Shown here in pieces: positions 1 to 5,511 of a stretch of DNA of 5,511 nucleotides; within the stretch, counting starts at the first letter, position 1, and the number at the start of each line of letters is the position of its first letter. Origin of the DNA: Bacteroidota bacterium (GTDB taxonomy: Bacteria > Bacteroidota > Ignavibacteria > Ignavibacteriales > Melioribacteraceae). The stretch lies in NCBI GenBank assembly GCA_021814855.1, contig JAKAHQ010000148.1, positions 1-5,511 on the forward strand, given 5' to 3'. Below the pieces are notes generated by a model. The model was not told where the DNA came from. It was given only the letters and a program-made list of their open reading frames with translations, and made no database searches. A program made the position numbers and the translations under genes.

Positions 1-399
1 CGCGACTTCTGGAAAATTCTTGCCGGGCTTCTTAAAGAAGGCATCACGATTTTTATGTCAACTCCTTATTTGGATGAAGCCGAACGCTGCAACCGCGTGG
101 CTATGATGAACAACGGAAAAATCATTGCGCTCGATTCACCCAAAAATATCAAGAATGCAATGAATCAACAGGTAGTCGAGATTGTCTGCGAGCCGATTAG
201 ACCCGCTTACCAAATAATAAAAGACAAAACAAATTTCGAAGCGCAAATGTTCGGCGATAGAATTAATGTCGTGCTTAACAGTTATGATAAAGAGTATGAA
301 TCAATTGAAAAATTATTAATCGAAGGCAATGTTAGGATAATCGACAGAAGAATTGTCACGCCTTCGCTGGAAAATGTATTTATCCATTTAATAAAGTAG
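1..399 (+). CDS. ABC transporter ATP-binding protein, C-terminal part (YbhF N-half-like), 5' end off window
   Basis: This is the last 132 residues of an ABC ATPase that powers an exporter from the cytoplasmic side of the inner membrane. The frame is open from base 1, so the ATG at 55 is internal, not a start. The reading begins RDFWKILAGLLKEG and aligns with residues 171-184 of the ATPase at 1870 (RNFWDLINDLSAEG), so Walker A, Q-loop, signature and Walker B lie upstream of the window. The H-loop region reads MSTPYLDEAERC: proline (codon 64-66) replaces the switch histidine. From memory, the N-terminal ABC domain of E. coli YbhF has a similar STSYLDEAE segment, also without histidine. The C-terminal accessory region ends in TPSLENVFIHLIK, matching PTLEDVFIHLL of the second ATPase. 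The outer-membrane channel gene follows after 43 bp. I infer that this is one half of a heterodimeric ATPase pair. Family assignment is firm; the YbhF pairing is moderately sure. Confidence 0.9.
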   Translation, partial: RDFWKILAGLLKEGITIFMSTPYLDEAERCNRVAMMNNGKIIALDSPKNIKNAMNQQVVEIVCEPIRPAYQIIKDKTNFEAQMFGDRINVVLNSYDKEYESIEKLLIEGNVRIIDRRIVTPSLENVFIHLIK

Positions 400-432
400 A
401 AAGTTTCCCGGTAAAAATTAGGAAAAGGATTT

Positions 433-438
433 AGGAGA
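433..438 (+). promoter_or_regulatory. Ribosome binding site of the TolC-family gene
   Basis: AGGAGA lies with its AGGAG core 5 nt before the ATG at 443. It fixes that start and is the clearest Shine-Dalgarno in the window. It sits in the 43-bp gap after the upstream ATPase, with no terminator-like hairpin seen there, so read-through from the ATPase gene is likely. Confidence 0.75.
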
Positions 439-442
439 AATA

Positions 443-1756
443 ATGAAAAAGTTTTTTGTAGTAATGGTTTTTGTCGCAGCCGTTTTATACGGACAAAGCC
501 GGACGCTAACGCTGGAACAGACAATCAAAATAGGATTGGAAAACAGCAAAGCACTGAAAATTTCTCAATCAAAAATTATTGGCGGCGACGCAAAAGTATC
601 CGAGGTTACATCCCAGATGCTGCCCAAACTCACGCTCGGCGCGAGCTATATGCGGCTCAGCGATGTTCCCCCGTTCGAAGTTCATCTTCCTATTTTTCCT
701 ACGCCCGTTAAAATTCAAGATGTTATTCTGAACAATTACAATGTAAAGCTTTCTTTGCAACAGCCGCTGTTTACGGGGTTCAAATTAATTTCGCTTAGAA
801 GCGCGGCAGAATCGAATTACGAAGCGCTTAAGAGCGATTATAATAAAGACGCAAACGAAGCCGCGCTGAATATTCAAAATGCATTTTGGAATCTATACAA
901 AGCTCAAAAAGTACTGGTACTTGTAGTAGAAAATTTGAAGCAGCTTGAAGAACATCTTTCCGATACAAAGAAATTTCTTGATAACGGTCTAGCAACAAAA
1001 AACGATTACCTGAAACTCGAAGTTCAGTACGCGAATGTTAGGTTGATGAGAATTGAATCGGCAAACAATGTTAAGGTCGCACAAGCCGCCTTAAATAAAT
1101 TGCTCGGATATAATATTTCCGATCCGACCGAAATAACCGCCCCGGATATTCAATCCGGCATTGGCGAAATGAAGTATAATGATCTTTCAAAAGAAGCTGT
1201 TAACCAGAGAGAAGAATTAAAATCTACGCAGTTAAGAATTAATGCCGGCGAAGACGCTTTAACTGCGGCGAGAAGCGCCTGGTATCCGTCGGTGTTTTTG
1301 TTTGGAGATTATTACTACAGCCGTCCGAACCAAAGATACATGCCGGCTAAAGACGAATTCAAAGATACCTGGGATGTCGGCGTATCTCTTAATTGGGAAT
1401 TGTGGAATTGGGGATATAATTCGTCACAGTCAACACAAGCCGAGCAGCAGTTAATACAAACACAAACAGCTTATGAACAGGTTAAAGACAATATCGAACT
1501 GGAAGTTTACCAGGCTTATCTCAAAATAATCAGTGAGAACGATAAGGTTGATGTAAATAAAATATCGGTTCAGCAGGCGGAGGAGAATTATAGAATTACG
1601 AGTGAAAAATATAATCAGCAGGTTGCAACTAGCACTGACCTGATTGACGCCGAAGCATCTTTACTTGACGCGAAAACAAAACTTGCAACAGCGCTTGTGG
1701 ATTTTCAGTTGGCTAAGGTTAAACTTGATAAAGCCATTGGTAAAAAGATTTATTAA
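443..1756 (+). CDS. TolC-family outer membrane efflux protein (OMF)
   Basis: This is a 437-residue outer-membrane channel protein, a normal length for the TolC/OEP family. Such proteins form trimers with a beta-barrel in the outer membrane and a long alpha-helical tunnel into the periplasm, giving an exit duct for inner-membrane pumps. A signal peptide is visible: MKK, a hydrophobic stretch to about residue 16, and probable cleavage around residues 17-19 (YGQS). The mature protein starts with the typical LTLEQTIKIGLENS helix (21-35). QQPLFTGFK (106-114) is the usual barrel-strand motif. The family's internal duplication shows as two similar blocks: 181-222 (NGLATKNDYLKLEVQY to LNKLLG) and 392-433 (QQVATSTDLIDAEASL to LDKAIG). 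An aromatic strand, SLNWELWNWG (315-324), fits the second barrel half. It lies between the two ATPase genes and presumably serves the same pump. The partner assignment is inferred from context only. Confidence 0.95.
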   Translation: MKKFFVVMVFVAAVLYGQSRTLTLEQTIKIGLENSKALKISQSKIIGGDAKVSEVTSQMLPKLTLGASYMRLSDVPPFEVHLPIFPTPVKIQDVILNNYNVKLSLQQPLFTGFKLISLRSAAESNYEALKSDYNKDANEAALNIQNAFWNLYKAQKVLVLVVENLKQLEEHLSDTKKFLDNGLATKNDYLKLEVQYANVRLMRIESANNVKVAQAALNKLLGYNISDPTEITAPDIQSGIGEMKYNDLSKEAVNQREELKSTQLRINAGEDALTAARSAWYPSVFLFGDYYYSRPNQRYMPAKDEFKDTWDVGVSLNWELWNWGYNSSQSTQAEQQLIQTQTAYEQVKDNIELEVYQAYLKIISENDKVDVNKISVQQAEENYRITSEKYNQQVATSTDLIDAEASLLDAKTKLATALVDFQLAKVKLDKAIGKKIY

Positions 1757-1764
1757 GTAATAGC

Positions 1765-1829
1765 ACGCAGATTGGGCAGATTTTAACTGATTAATCTGTG
1801 GAAATCTTTTCAATCCGTTAAATCTGCGT
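1765..1829. repeat. Nested inverted repeat in the OMF-ATPase intergenic gap
   Basis: The 113-bp gap 1757-1869 is the only sizeable non-coding stretch inside the operon. It contains outer arms ACGCAGATT (1765-1773) and AATCTGCGT (1821-1829), a perfect 9-bp inverted pair. Inside is a second pair, CAGATT (1777-1782) and AATCTG (1793-1798), with GATTAATC (1789-1796) palindromic in itself. The six-mer CAGATT thus occurs twice directly (1768, 1777) and twice inverted (1793, 1821). TTCAATTGAA (1829-1838) adds another perfect palindrome at the right edge. From memory, A/T-rich elements built on 'AATCTGTG/AATCCGTTAAATCTGCG' wording are scattered between genes in various bacterial genomes. I cannot check copy number here. 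There is no T-run after the right arm, so a classical terminator is unlikely. It could be a small dispersed element or an RNA structure affecting the downstream ATPase. Confidence 0.6.
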
Positions 1830-1869
1830 TCAATTGAATTAGGGTATCGAAAGTAAAATAACAAAGAAC

Positions 1870-2796
1870 ATGAACTCAATCGAAGTAAATAAACTAACAA
1901 AAAATTTCGGCAGCTTTACCGCCGTTGATAATGTTTCCTTCAACGTTAAGAAAGGCGAAGTATTTGGATTTCTTGGTGCTAATGGCGCGGGTAAATCCAC
2001 AACAATAAGAATGCTTTGCGGATTGCTTGAACCAACGGGCGGCGATGCGCTTGTTGCCGGGTACAGCGTTGTAAACGAACCCGACCAGGTAAAACTCAAT
2101 ATCGGTTACATGTCGCAGCGCTTTTCTTTGTATAACGATTTAACGGTGCAGGAGAATATAGATTTCTTCGGCGGCGTTTACGGATTGGATGGAAATGTTC
2201 TTAAAGAAAGAATGAAGTGGGTCTTGAAGATTGCGAACCTTGAAGGCAAAGAAAATATTCTTACCGGCTCGCTTCCTGGCGGAATTAAACAGCGGCTTGC
2301 ATTGGGTACTGCGGTTATTCACAAACCGCAAATAGTTTTTCTTGATGAACCAACCAGCGGGGTGGACCCCATATCGCGAAGAAACTTTTGGGATTTGATA
2401 AACGATCTTTCCGCAGAAGGAACAACGGTGCTGGTAACAACACATTATTTGGAAGAAGCGGAGTATTGCAACAATATAATTTTAATCAACGCGGGCAAAA
2501 TTGTTGCGGAAGGAAACCCCAAAGAGTTAAAGATGAATTACATAAAGAATCCGATCTTCGAAATAGAATGCGACCGCGTAGTTGAAGCAATGGAAGTGCT
2601 GGAGAAGCAGAGTTTTGTAAACGAAACATCAATCTTTGGCAACAACATTCACGTTATGGTAAATGAGAAATTTGAATCGATAGAACAAATCCGGGCTTTA
2701 TGCGAGAAGGATCAAGTCGGAATTAGACGGATCGATAAAATTATTCCTACGCTCGAAGACGTATTTATCCATCTATTAGAGGAAGGCAAGAAATAA
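1870..2796 (+). CDS. ABC transporter ATP-binding protein (YbhF C-half-like)
   Basis: This 308-residue ATPase should energise the ABC-2 permeases encoded directly downstream. Motifs in order: Walker A GANGAGKST (36-44), Q-loop Q83 in YMSQRFSLYNDLTV, signature position LPGGIKQRL (135-143), Walker B IVFLDEP with catalytic E160, D-loop SGVD (163-166) and H-loop H192 in TTHYLEEAEYC. The signature departs from LSGGQ (Ser to Pro, Gln to Ile). From memory, the C-terminal domain of E. coli YbhF has LPLGFKQRL there, and it also shares the FSLY..LTV and FF.GVYGL wording. The accessory C-terminal region (about 220-308) ends with IPTLEDVFIHLL, as in the upstream ATPase. The start is well fixed: an in-frame TAG lies at 1840-1842 and no other usual start codon follows it. 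No strong Shine-Dalgarno is seen. The stop overlaps the next start as TAATG. The ATPase call is certain; the substrate is unknown. Confidence 0.96.
   Translation: MNSIEVNKLTKNFGSFTAVDNVSFNVKKGEVFGFLGANGAGKSTTIRMLCGLLEPTGGDALVAGYSVVNEPDQVKLNIGYMSQRFSLYNDLTVQENIDFFGGVYGLDGNVLKERMKWVLKIANLEGKENILTGSLPGGIKQRLALGTAVIHKPQIVFLDEPTSGVDPISRRNFWDLINDLSAEGTTVLVTTHYLEEAEYCNNIILINAGKIVAEGNPKELKMNYIKNPIFEIECDRVVEAMEVLEKQSFVNETSIFGNNIHVMVNEKFESIEQIRALCEKDQVGIRRIDKIIPTLEDVFIHLLEEGKK
2779..2786 (+). promoter_or_regulatory. Ribosome binding site of the first permease, inside the ATPase end
   Basis: GAGGAAGG lies 9 nt before the ATG at 2796 and within the last codons of the ATPase gene (Glu-Glu-Gly). Together with the TAATG stop/start overlap it supports that start and suggests translational coupling, keeping ATPase and permease amounts matched. 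Confidence 0.6.
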
Positions 2797-3926
2797 TGTT
2801 CACCAGAATAAAAGCGATTGCTAAAAAGGAATCAAAGCAGCTAATGCGCGACGTGCGGATGCTGGGCGTTATATTTTTCTTCCCGGTCTTTCTGCTAGGT
2901 GTTTTTGGTTACGCAATTAACTTCGATGTTCACCACATTAAGATTGCCGTGTACGACCAGGATAAATCGTCTACCAGCCGCGAGTTTGTAAACACGCTCT
3001 TAAGCAGCGATTATTTTGATCTTGTCCGCTATCTTGATTCTGAATCCCAGATAAAAAGAATGCTTGACAAACAGGAAGCGCAGTGCGTGCTTGTTATACC
3101 CAAAGATTTATCTCAGGAAATTAATTCAAATCGGTCTGCGAAGATTCAATTTTTAATTGACGGGGTGAACGGCAACACGGCAACGGTAATAATGAATTAT
3201 GTGAATGCAGCAACAATGTCGTACTCTCAAAAACTAGGAGTGTCGTTTCTTCAGCGATACGGAAAGCAGGCTTTTATTCCAATAAACTTACAGCCGAGAT
3301 TCTGGTATAACCCGGATTTGAATTCTACAAAGTTTTTGCTGCCCGGACTCATTGGAATGATTTTGATTGTAATCGCTGTCATCACAATTTCACTTTCGAT
3401 AGTCCGCGAAAAAGAACGAGGAACTATAGAGCAAATTAAAGTTTCGCCTTTGTCTACTATAGAATTGATGATAGGCAAAACTATTCCGTATATCATAATT
3501 GCCTTTATCAACTCAGGATTAATCCTTCTTGCCGGATTTATTTTGTTTGGGATAGTTATTAAAGGCAGCGTGTTCTGGCTGATTGTTAGCATTTTCATTT
3601 TCCTTTTCGCCTCTCTTAGTCTTGGATTGCTTGTTTCTACTATTTCGGATTCCCAGCAGATAGCATTTCAAGTAGGAACACTGGTGTCGTTAATTCCGGC
3701 CCTGCTTTTATCGGGATTTATTTTTCCGGTTGAGAATATGCCGCTGCCGATACAGATTGTTACGAATATCACCCCGGCAAAATTTTTCATCGTTTGTTTG
3801 AGAGATATATTATTGAAGGGTGAAGGAGTTGGAGTGTTTTGGGATCAGCTTCTTTACATGATTTTGTTCTCAGTTTTCATTCTTGGCATTGCTTCAAAAC
3901 GATATGTTAAAAAAGAAATAGCGTAA
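2796..3926 (+). CDS. ABC-2 type transporter permease, first of a pair (YbhS-like position)
   Basis: This is a 376-residue inner-membrane permease of the ABC-2 family, the half-transporter type with six membrane segments. By eye: a cytoplasmic basic N-terminus (KAIAKKESKQLMRD), TM1 at about 22-42, then a large extracytoplasmic domain (about 43-178), followed by TM2 (179-203), TM3 (228-252), TM4 (257-282), TM5 (288-310) and TM6 (350-368). The cytoplasmic loop after TM2, REKERGTIEQIKVSPLS (204-220), is the usual ABC-2 signature facing the ATPase. Other family hallmarks are WYNPDL (170-175) before TM2 and SGFIFPVENMP (306-316) after TM5. It begins inside the ATPase stop codon and is followed after 6 bp by a paralogous permease, so the two probably form a heterodimeric pore. 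By order it matches E. coli ybhS, but orthology is not shown. The cargo is unknown; the wide family exports drugs, ions, polymers or lipids. Confidence 0.94.
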   Translation: MFTRIKAIAKKESKQLMRDVRMLGVIFFFPVFLLGVFGYAINFDVHHIKIAVYDQDKSSTSREFVNTLLSSDYFDLVRYLDSESQIKRMLDKQEAQCVLVIPKDLSQEINSNRSAKIQFLIDGVNGNTATVIMNYVNAATMSYSQKLGVSFLQRYGKQAFIPINLQPRFWYNPDLNSTKFLLPGLIGMILIVIAVITISLSIVREKERGTIEQIKVSPLSTIELMIGKTIPYIIIAFINSGLILLAGFILFGIVIKGSVFWLIVSIFIFLFASLSLGLLVSTISDSQQIAFQVGTLVSLIPALLLSGFIFPVENMPLPIQIVTNITPAKFFIVCLRDILLKGEGVGVFWDQLLYMILFSVFILGIASKRYVKKEIA

Positions 3927-3932
3927 ATAATT

Positions 3933-5060
3933 ATGAAGACAGTTCTGCACTTTATAAAAAAGGAATTCCAGCAATTCAAACGCGACCCCAAAATGTTTGC
4001 GGTTGCGTTGGTGGCTCCGATTTTGCAATCAATTATACTAGGTTATGCGGCGAACCTTGATCTTAATAACGTGAACATCTCTGTTTATAATCAAGATAAA
4101 TCTAAACTTAGCCGTGATTATGTAGAACGTTTTACCGAGTCCGGTTATTTTACCGTGAAAGACTACGTTGATAATTATGATGCCCTCTCTGGCGATATTG
4201 GTTCGGGAAAGACAGTAATTGGAATTGTAATTCCACACGATTTTGAAAAAGATATTCAGAACAACAGGCCTTCGGATATTCAAGTAATTGTTGACGGCTC
4301 CGACGGAAACAAGGGTTCAATTGCCTTTGGTTATGTTCAGGGGGTAACGTCTAGTTTTTCACAAGCGATCGTGCTTAACAAAATGCAGAAGTCGGGAATG
4401 AATACGGCGGTAGGTTCTATTATTCCTGAAGTGCGTGTTTGGTACAATCCCGATTTAAAAACCCGCGTATTCATGGTGCCTGCAATTTCAGCATTAATCT
4501 TAATGCTTATAACAACGCTGCTAACTTCACTTGCAATTGTAAAAGAAAAAGAACTTGGAACGTTAGAGCAATTAATTGTTACGCCGATTAAACCGTGGCA
4601 GATGATTCTTGGTAAGCTGATCCCGTTCATTATAATCGGCTTTGGAACTATGTTTGTTGTTAATGCGGTTATGATCTTTTGGTTCGGAATACCAATACGC
4701 GGAAGTTTCTGGTTCTTATTGTTAGCTTCATTCTTGTTCATATTATCAACACTCGGACTGGGCTTATTCAACTCAACAATTTCAAAAACGCAGCAGCAGG
4801 CAATGATGTTTACCGTGTTCGTTGTAATTATGCCGATGGTTTATCTATCGGGGTTTGCTTTCCCTATCGAAAATATGCCGAAGATAATTCAGTATATAAC
4901 ATACGTCATTCCGTTGCGTTACTTCATAATAATTTTGCGAGGCGTGGTTTTGAAAGGAATTGGATTTGCCGAGCTGTGGCCGGAAACGCTGATCCTTTTT
5001 CTTATGGGAATATTAATTTTGTTTTTCAGCGCGTTAAGATTTCATAAAAGATTAGAATAA
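3933..5060 (+). CDS. ABC-2 type transporter permease, second of a pair (YbhR-like position)
   Basis: This 375-residue ABC-2 permease is a clear paralogue of the gene just before it. Motifs fall at the same residue numbers: WYNPDL at 170-175, an EKE.GT.EQ loop at about 205-213 (here KEKELGTLEQLIVTPIKPWQ), and SGFAFPIENMP at 306-316. Topology looks the same: basic N-terminus (FIKKEFQQFKRDPK), TM1 at about 21-41, extracytoplasmic domain about 42-178, then five membrane segments ending near 368, and a basic tail (HKRLE). The ATG at 3933 is 6 bp after the previous stop. The upstream sequence has no good Shine-Dalgarno, so translation probably depends on ribosomes terminating on the first permease. 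It is the last gene of the operon, with a hairpin 16 bp after the stop. By order it matches E. coli ybhR; I leave the symbol blank because no search was possible. Confidence 0.94.
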   Translation: MKTVLHFIKKEFQQFKRDPKMFAVALVAPILQSIILGYAANLDLNNVNISVYNQDKSKLSRDYVERFTESGYFTVKDYVDNYDALSGDIGSGKTVIGIVIPHDFEKDIQNNRPSDIQVIVDGSDGNKGSIAFGYVQGVTSSFSQAIVLNKMQKSGMNTAVGSIIPEVRVWYNPDLKTRVFMVPAISALILMLITTLLTSLAIVKEKELGTLEQLIVTPIKPWQMILGKLIPFIIIGFGTMFVVNAVMIFWFGIPIRGSFWFLLLASFLFILSTLGLGLFNSTISKTQQQAMMFTVFVVIMPMVYLSGFAFPIENMPKIIQYITYVIPLRYFIIILRGVVLKGIGFAELWPETLILFLMGILILFFSALRFHKRLE

Positions 5061-5076
5061 GGTTTTTCAAATAGAA

Positions 5077-5107
5077 AGCGGAACAGCATTACAACAACTG
5101 TTCCGCT
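5077..5107. terminator. Hairpin between convergent genes, probable (bidirectional) terminator
   Basis: Arms AGCGGAACAG (5077-5086) and CTGTTCCGCT (5098-5107) are perfectly complementary over 10 bp with an 11-nt loop (5087-5097). It lies between the stop of the second permease (5060) and the stop of the - strand gene (5123). On the - strand the stem is followed by TTCTATTTG, a modest T-rich tail; on the + strand the following AAGTAATTCTCG has no T-run. It therefore fits best as a terminator for the - strand gene and may also end the transporter operon less strictly. Confidence 0.7.
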
Positions 5108-5122
5108 AAGTAATTCTCGCAG

Positions 5123-5511
5123 TTAATCAAGCAGAACCATTTTCTTTACTAAATAAATTCCATCACCGCCCAGAGAATAAAAATATATTCCCGAAGCGAA
5201 GCTCGACGCGTCAAAATTTACTGTATAAAATCCCGGTGAAAAATCTTTGTCGGCGAGCACTGCGATTTTCTGACCGATGATATTATATATATTGATTGTA
5301 TAACGTCCGTTTTTAGGAATACCAAACTTTATATTTGTCGACGGATTAAAAGGATTGGGATAATTTTGATGAAGAGAAAATTCTGTAGGTATTGTTTCGC
5401 TTAAAACATCCACAATAGTTATCGAGACTTCGTCAGTGTACTCAGAACTAACAATATTGTTAAATGCAAAAACCTTATAATAATATTGATTTCCGTCCAT
5501 CACTTGTCCAT
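5123..5511 (-). CDS. T9SS type A sorting domain-containing protein, C-terminal part, N-terminus off window
   Basis: This is the end of a secreted or cell-surface protein. The frame stays open to the last base of the window (Gly-Gln-Val-Met before DGNQYYYKV), so the apparent start near 5503 is not real and the gene continues beyond 5511. The visible part begins with DGNQYYYKVFAFN and SEYTDEVSITI, which resembles the last strands of a fibronectin type III domain. A linker leads to the roughly 80-residue C-terminal sorting domain: FSLHQNYPNPFNPSTNIKF, then YTINIYNIIGQKIAVL, then GFYTVNFDASSFASGIYFY, then VKKMVLLD at the very end. This order (YPNPFNP, the G.K/I.VL strand, the ASGIYFY strand, KKM.LL.) is the standard type A domain, recognised by the type IX secretion system for export across the outer membrane. 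What the protein does cannot be told, since the functional part is missing. It is convergent with the exporter operon and probably unrelated to it. Confidence 0.93.
   Translation of the reverse strand, partial: GQVMDGNQYYYKVFAFNNIVSSEYTDEVSITIVDVLSETIPTEFSLHQNYPNPFNPSTNIKFGIPKNGRYTINIYNIIGQKIAVLADKDFSPGFYTVNFDASSFASGIYFYSLGGDGIYLVKKMVLLD

Noticed and set aside
55..399. A complete 114-residue protein starting at the ATG at 55
   Set aside because: The frame is open to base 1 and the codons before the ATG continue the ABC ATPase alignment (RDFWKILAGLLKEG), so this is the tail of a larger gene.
1765..1829. The nested inverted repeat as a Rho-independent terminator of the TolC-family gene
   Set aside because: The outer 9-bp stem encloses a 47-nt interior, the arms are not GC-rich, and no T-run follows on the + strand.
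1834..1859. A sigma-70-like promoter (TTGAAT at 1834, TAAAAT at 1854) before the ATPase gene
   Set aside because: The spacer is only 14 bp, the region is A/T-rich so such matches are expected by chance, and the likely host group uses a different -10/-35 pattern.
4337..4771. A 144-codon open frame on the - strand inside the second permease
   Set aside because: It is antisense to a well-supported membrane protein, its translation has no recognisable domain or membrane pattern, and it is best explained as a shadow frame. The - strand frames at 3251-3598 and 2140-2445 are rejected for the same reason.
4679..5047. A 122-codon + strand frame overlapping the end of the second permease
   Set aside because: It lies in another frame of the permease gene and has no family-like features, while the permease frame keeps conserved motifs (SGFAFPIENMP) throughout this stretch.
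5061..5070. The GGTTTTTC stretch after the second permease as a + strand terminator tail
   Set aside because: It comes before the 5077-5107 hairpin rather than after it, and no stem precedes it, so it is not an intrinsic terminator on the + strand.

Overview
The window holds most of an export operon on the + strand, followed by the end of a secreted-protein gene on the - strand. GC content looks moderate to low. The strongest taxonomic clue is the last gene: it ends in a type A type IX secretion (T9SS) sorting domain with the 'QNYPNPFNPST' style of motif. That style is frequent in Ignavibacteriota and relatives of the Bacteroidota/Chlorobiota group, and also occurs in Calditrichota- and Marinimicrobia-type genomes. 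I read the source as an Ignavibacteria-like, diderm, probably environmental bacterium. The phylum-level call is an inference from one motif.

Layout on the + strand: (1) the last 132 codons of an ABC transporter ATPase whose start lies outside the window (1-399); (2) a TolC-family outer-membrane efflux protein (443-1756); (3) a 113-bp intergenic stretch with a nested inverted repeat; (4) a complete ABC ATPase (1870-2796); (5) and (6) two paralogous ABC-2 type permeases (2796-3926 and 3933-5060), the first overlapping the ATPase stop by one base (TAATG) and the second 6 bp further on. A perfect 10-bp-stem hairpin (5077-5107) separates the operon from the convergent - strand gene (5123-5511, N-terminus off the window), which encodes the last part of a fibronectin-III-like region plus the T9SS tail.

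The transporter genes together look like a tripartite exporter of the E. coli YbhF-YbhS-YbhR type. In E. coli, YbhF is one polypeptide with two ATPase domains. Here the two halves appear to be separate genes with the outer-membrane channel gene between them. The upstream ATPase resembles the N-terminal half of YbhF and has proline where the H-loop histidine should be. The second ATPase resembles the C-terminal half, has the histidine, but has a non-standard signature (LPGGI instead of LSGGQ). In an ABC dimer those two defects fall in the same composite ATP site, so a heterodimer with one degenerate and one functional site is predicted. The periplasmic adaptor (HlyD/YbhG type) expected for such a pump is not in the window and would most likely be just upstream. 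The substrate cannot be read from the sequence.

I see no RNA genes, CRISPR array, insertion sequence or att site. The most unusual points are the split, asymmetric ATPase pair with the interposed channel gene, and the palindromic intergenic repeat.
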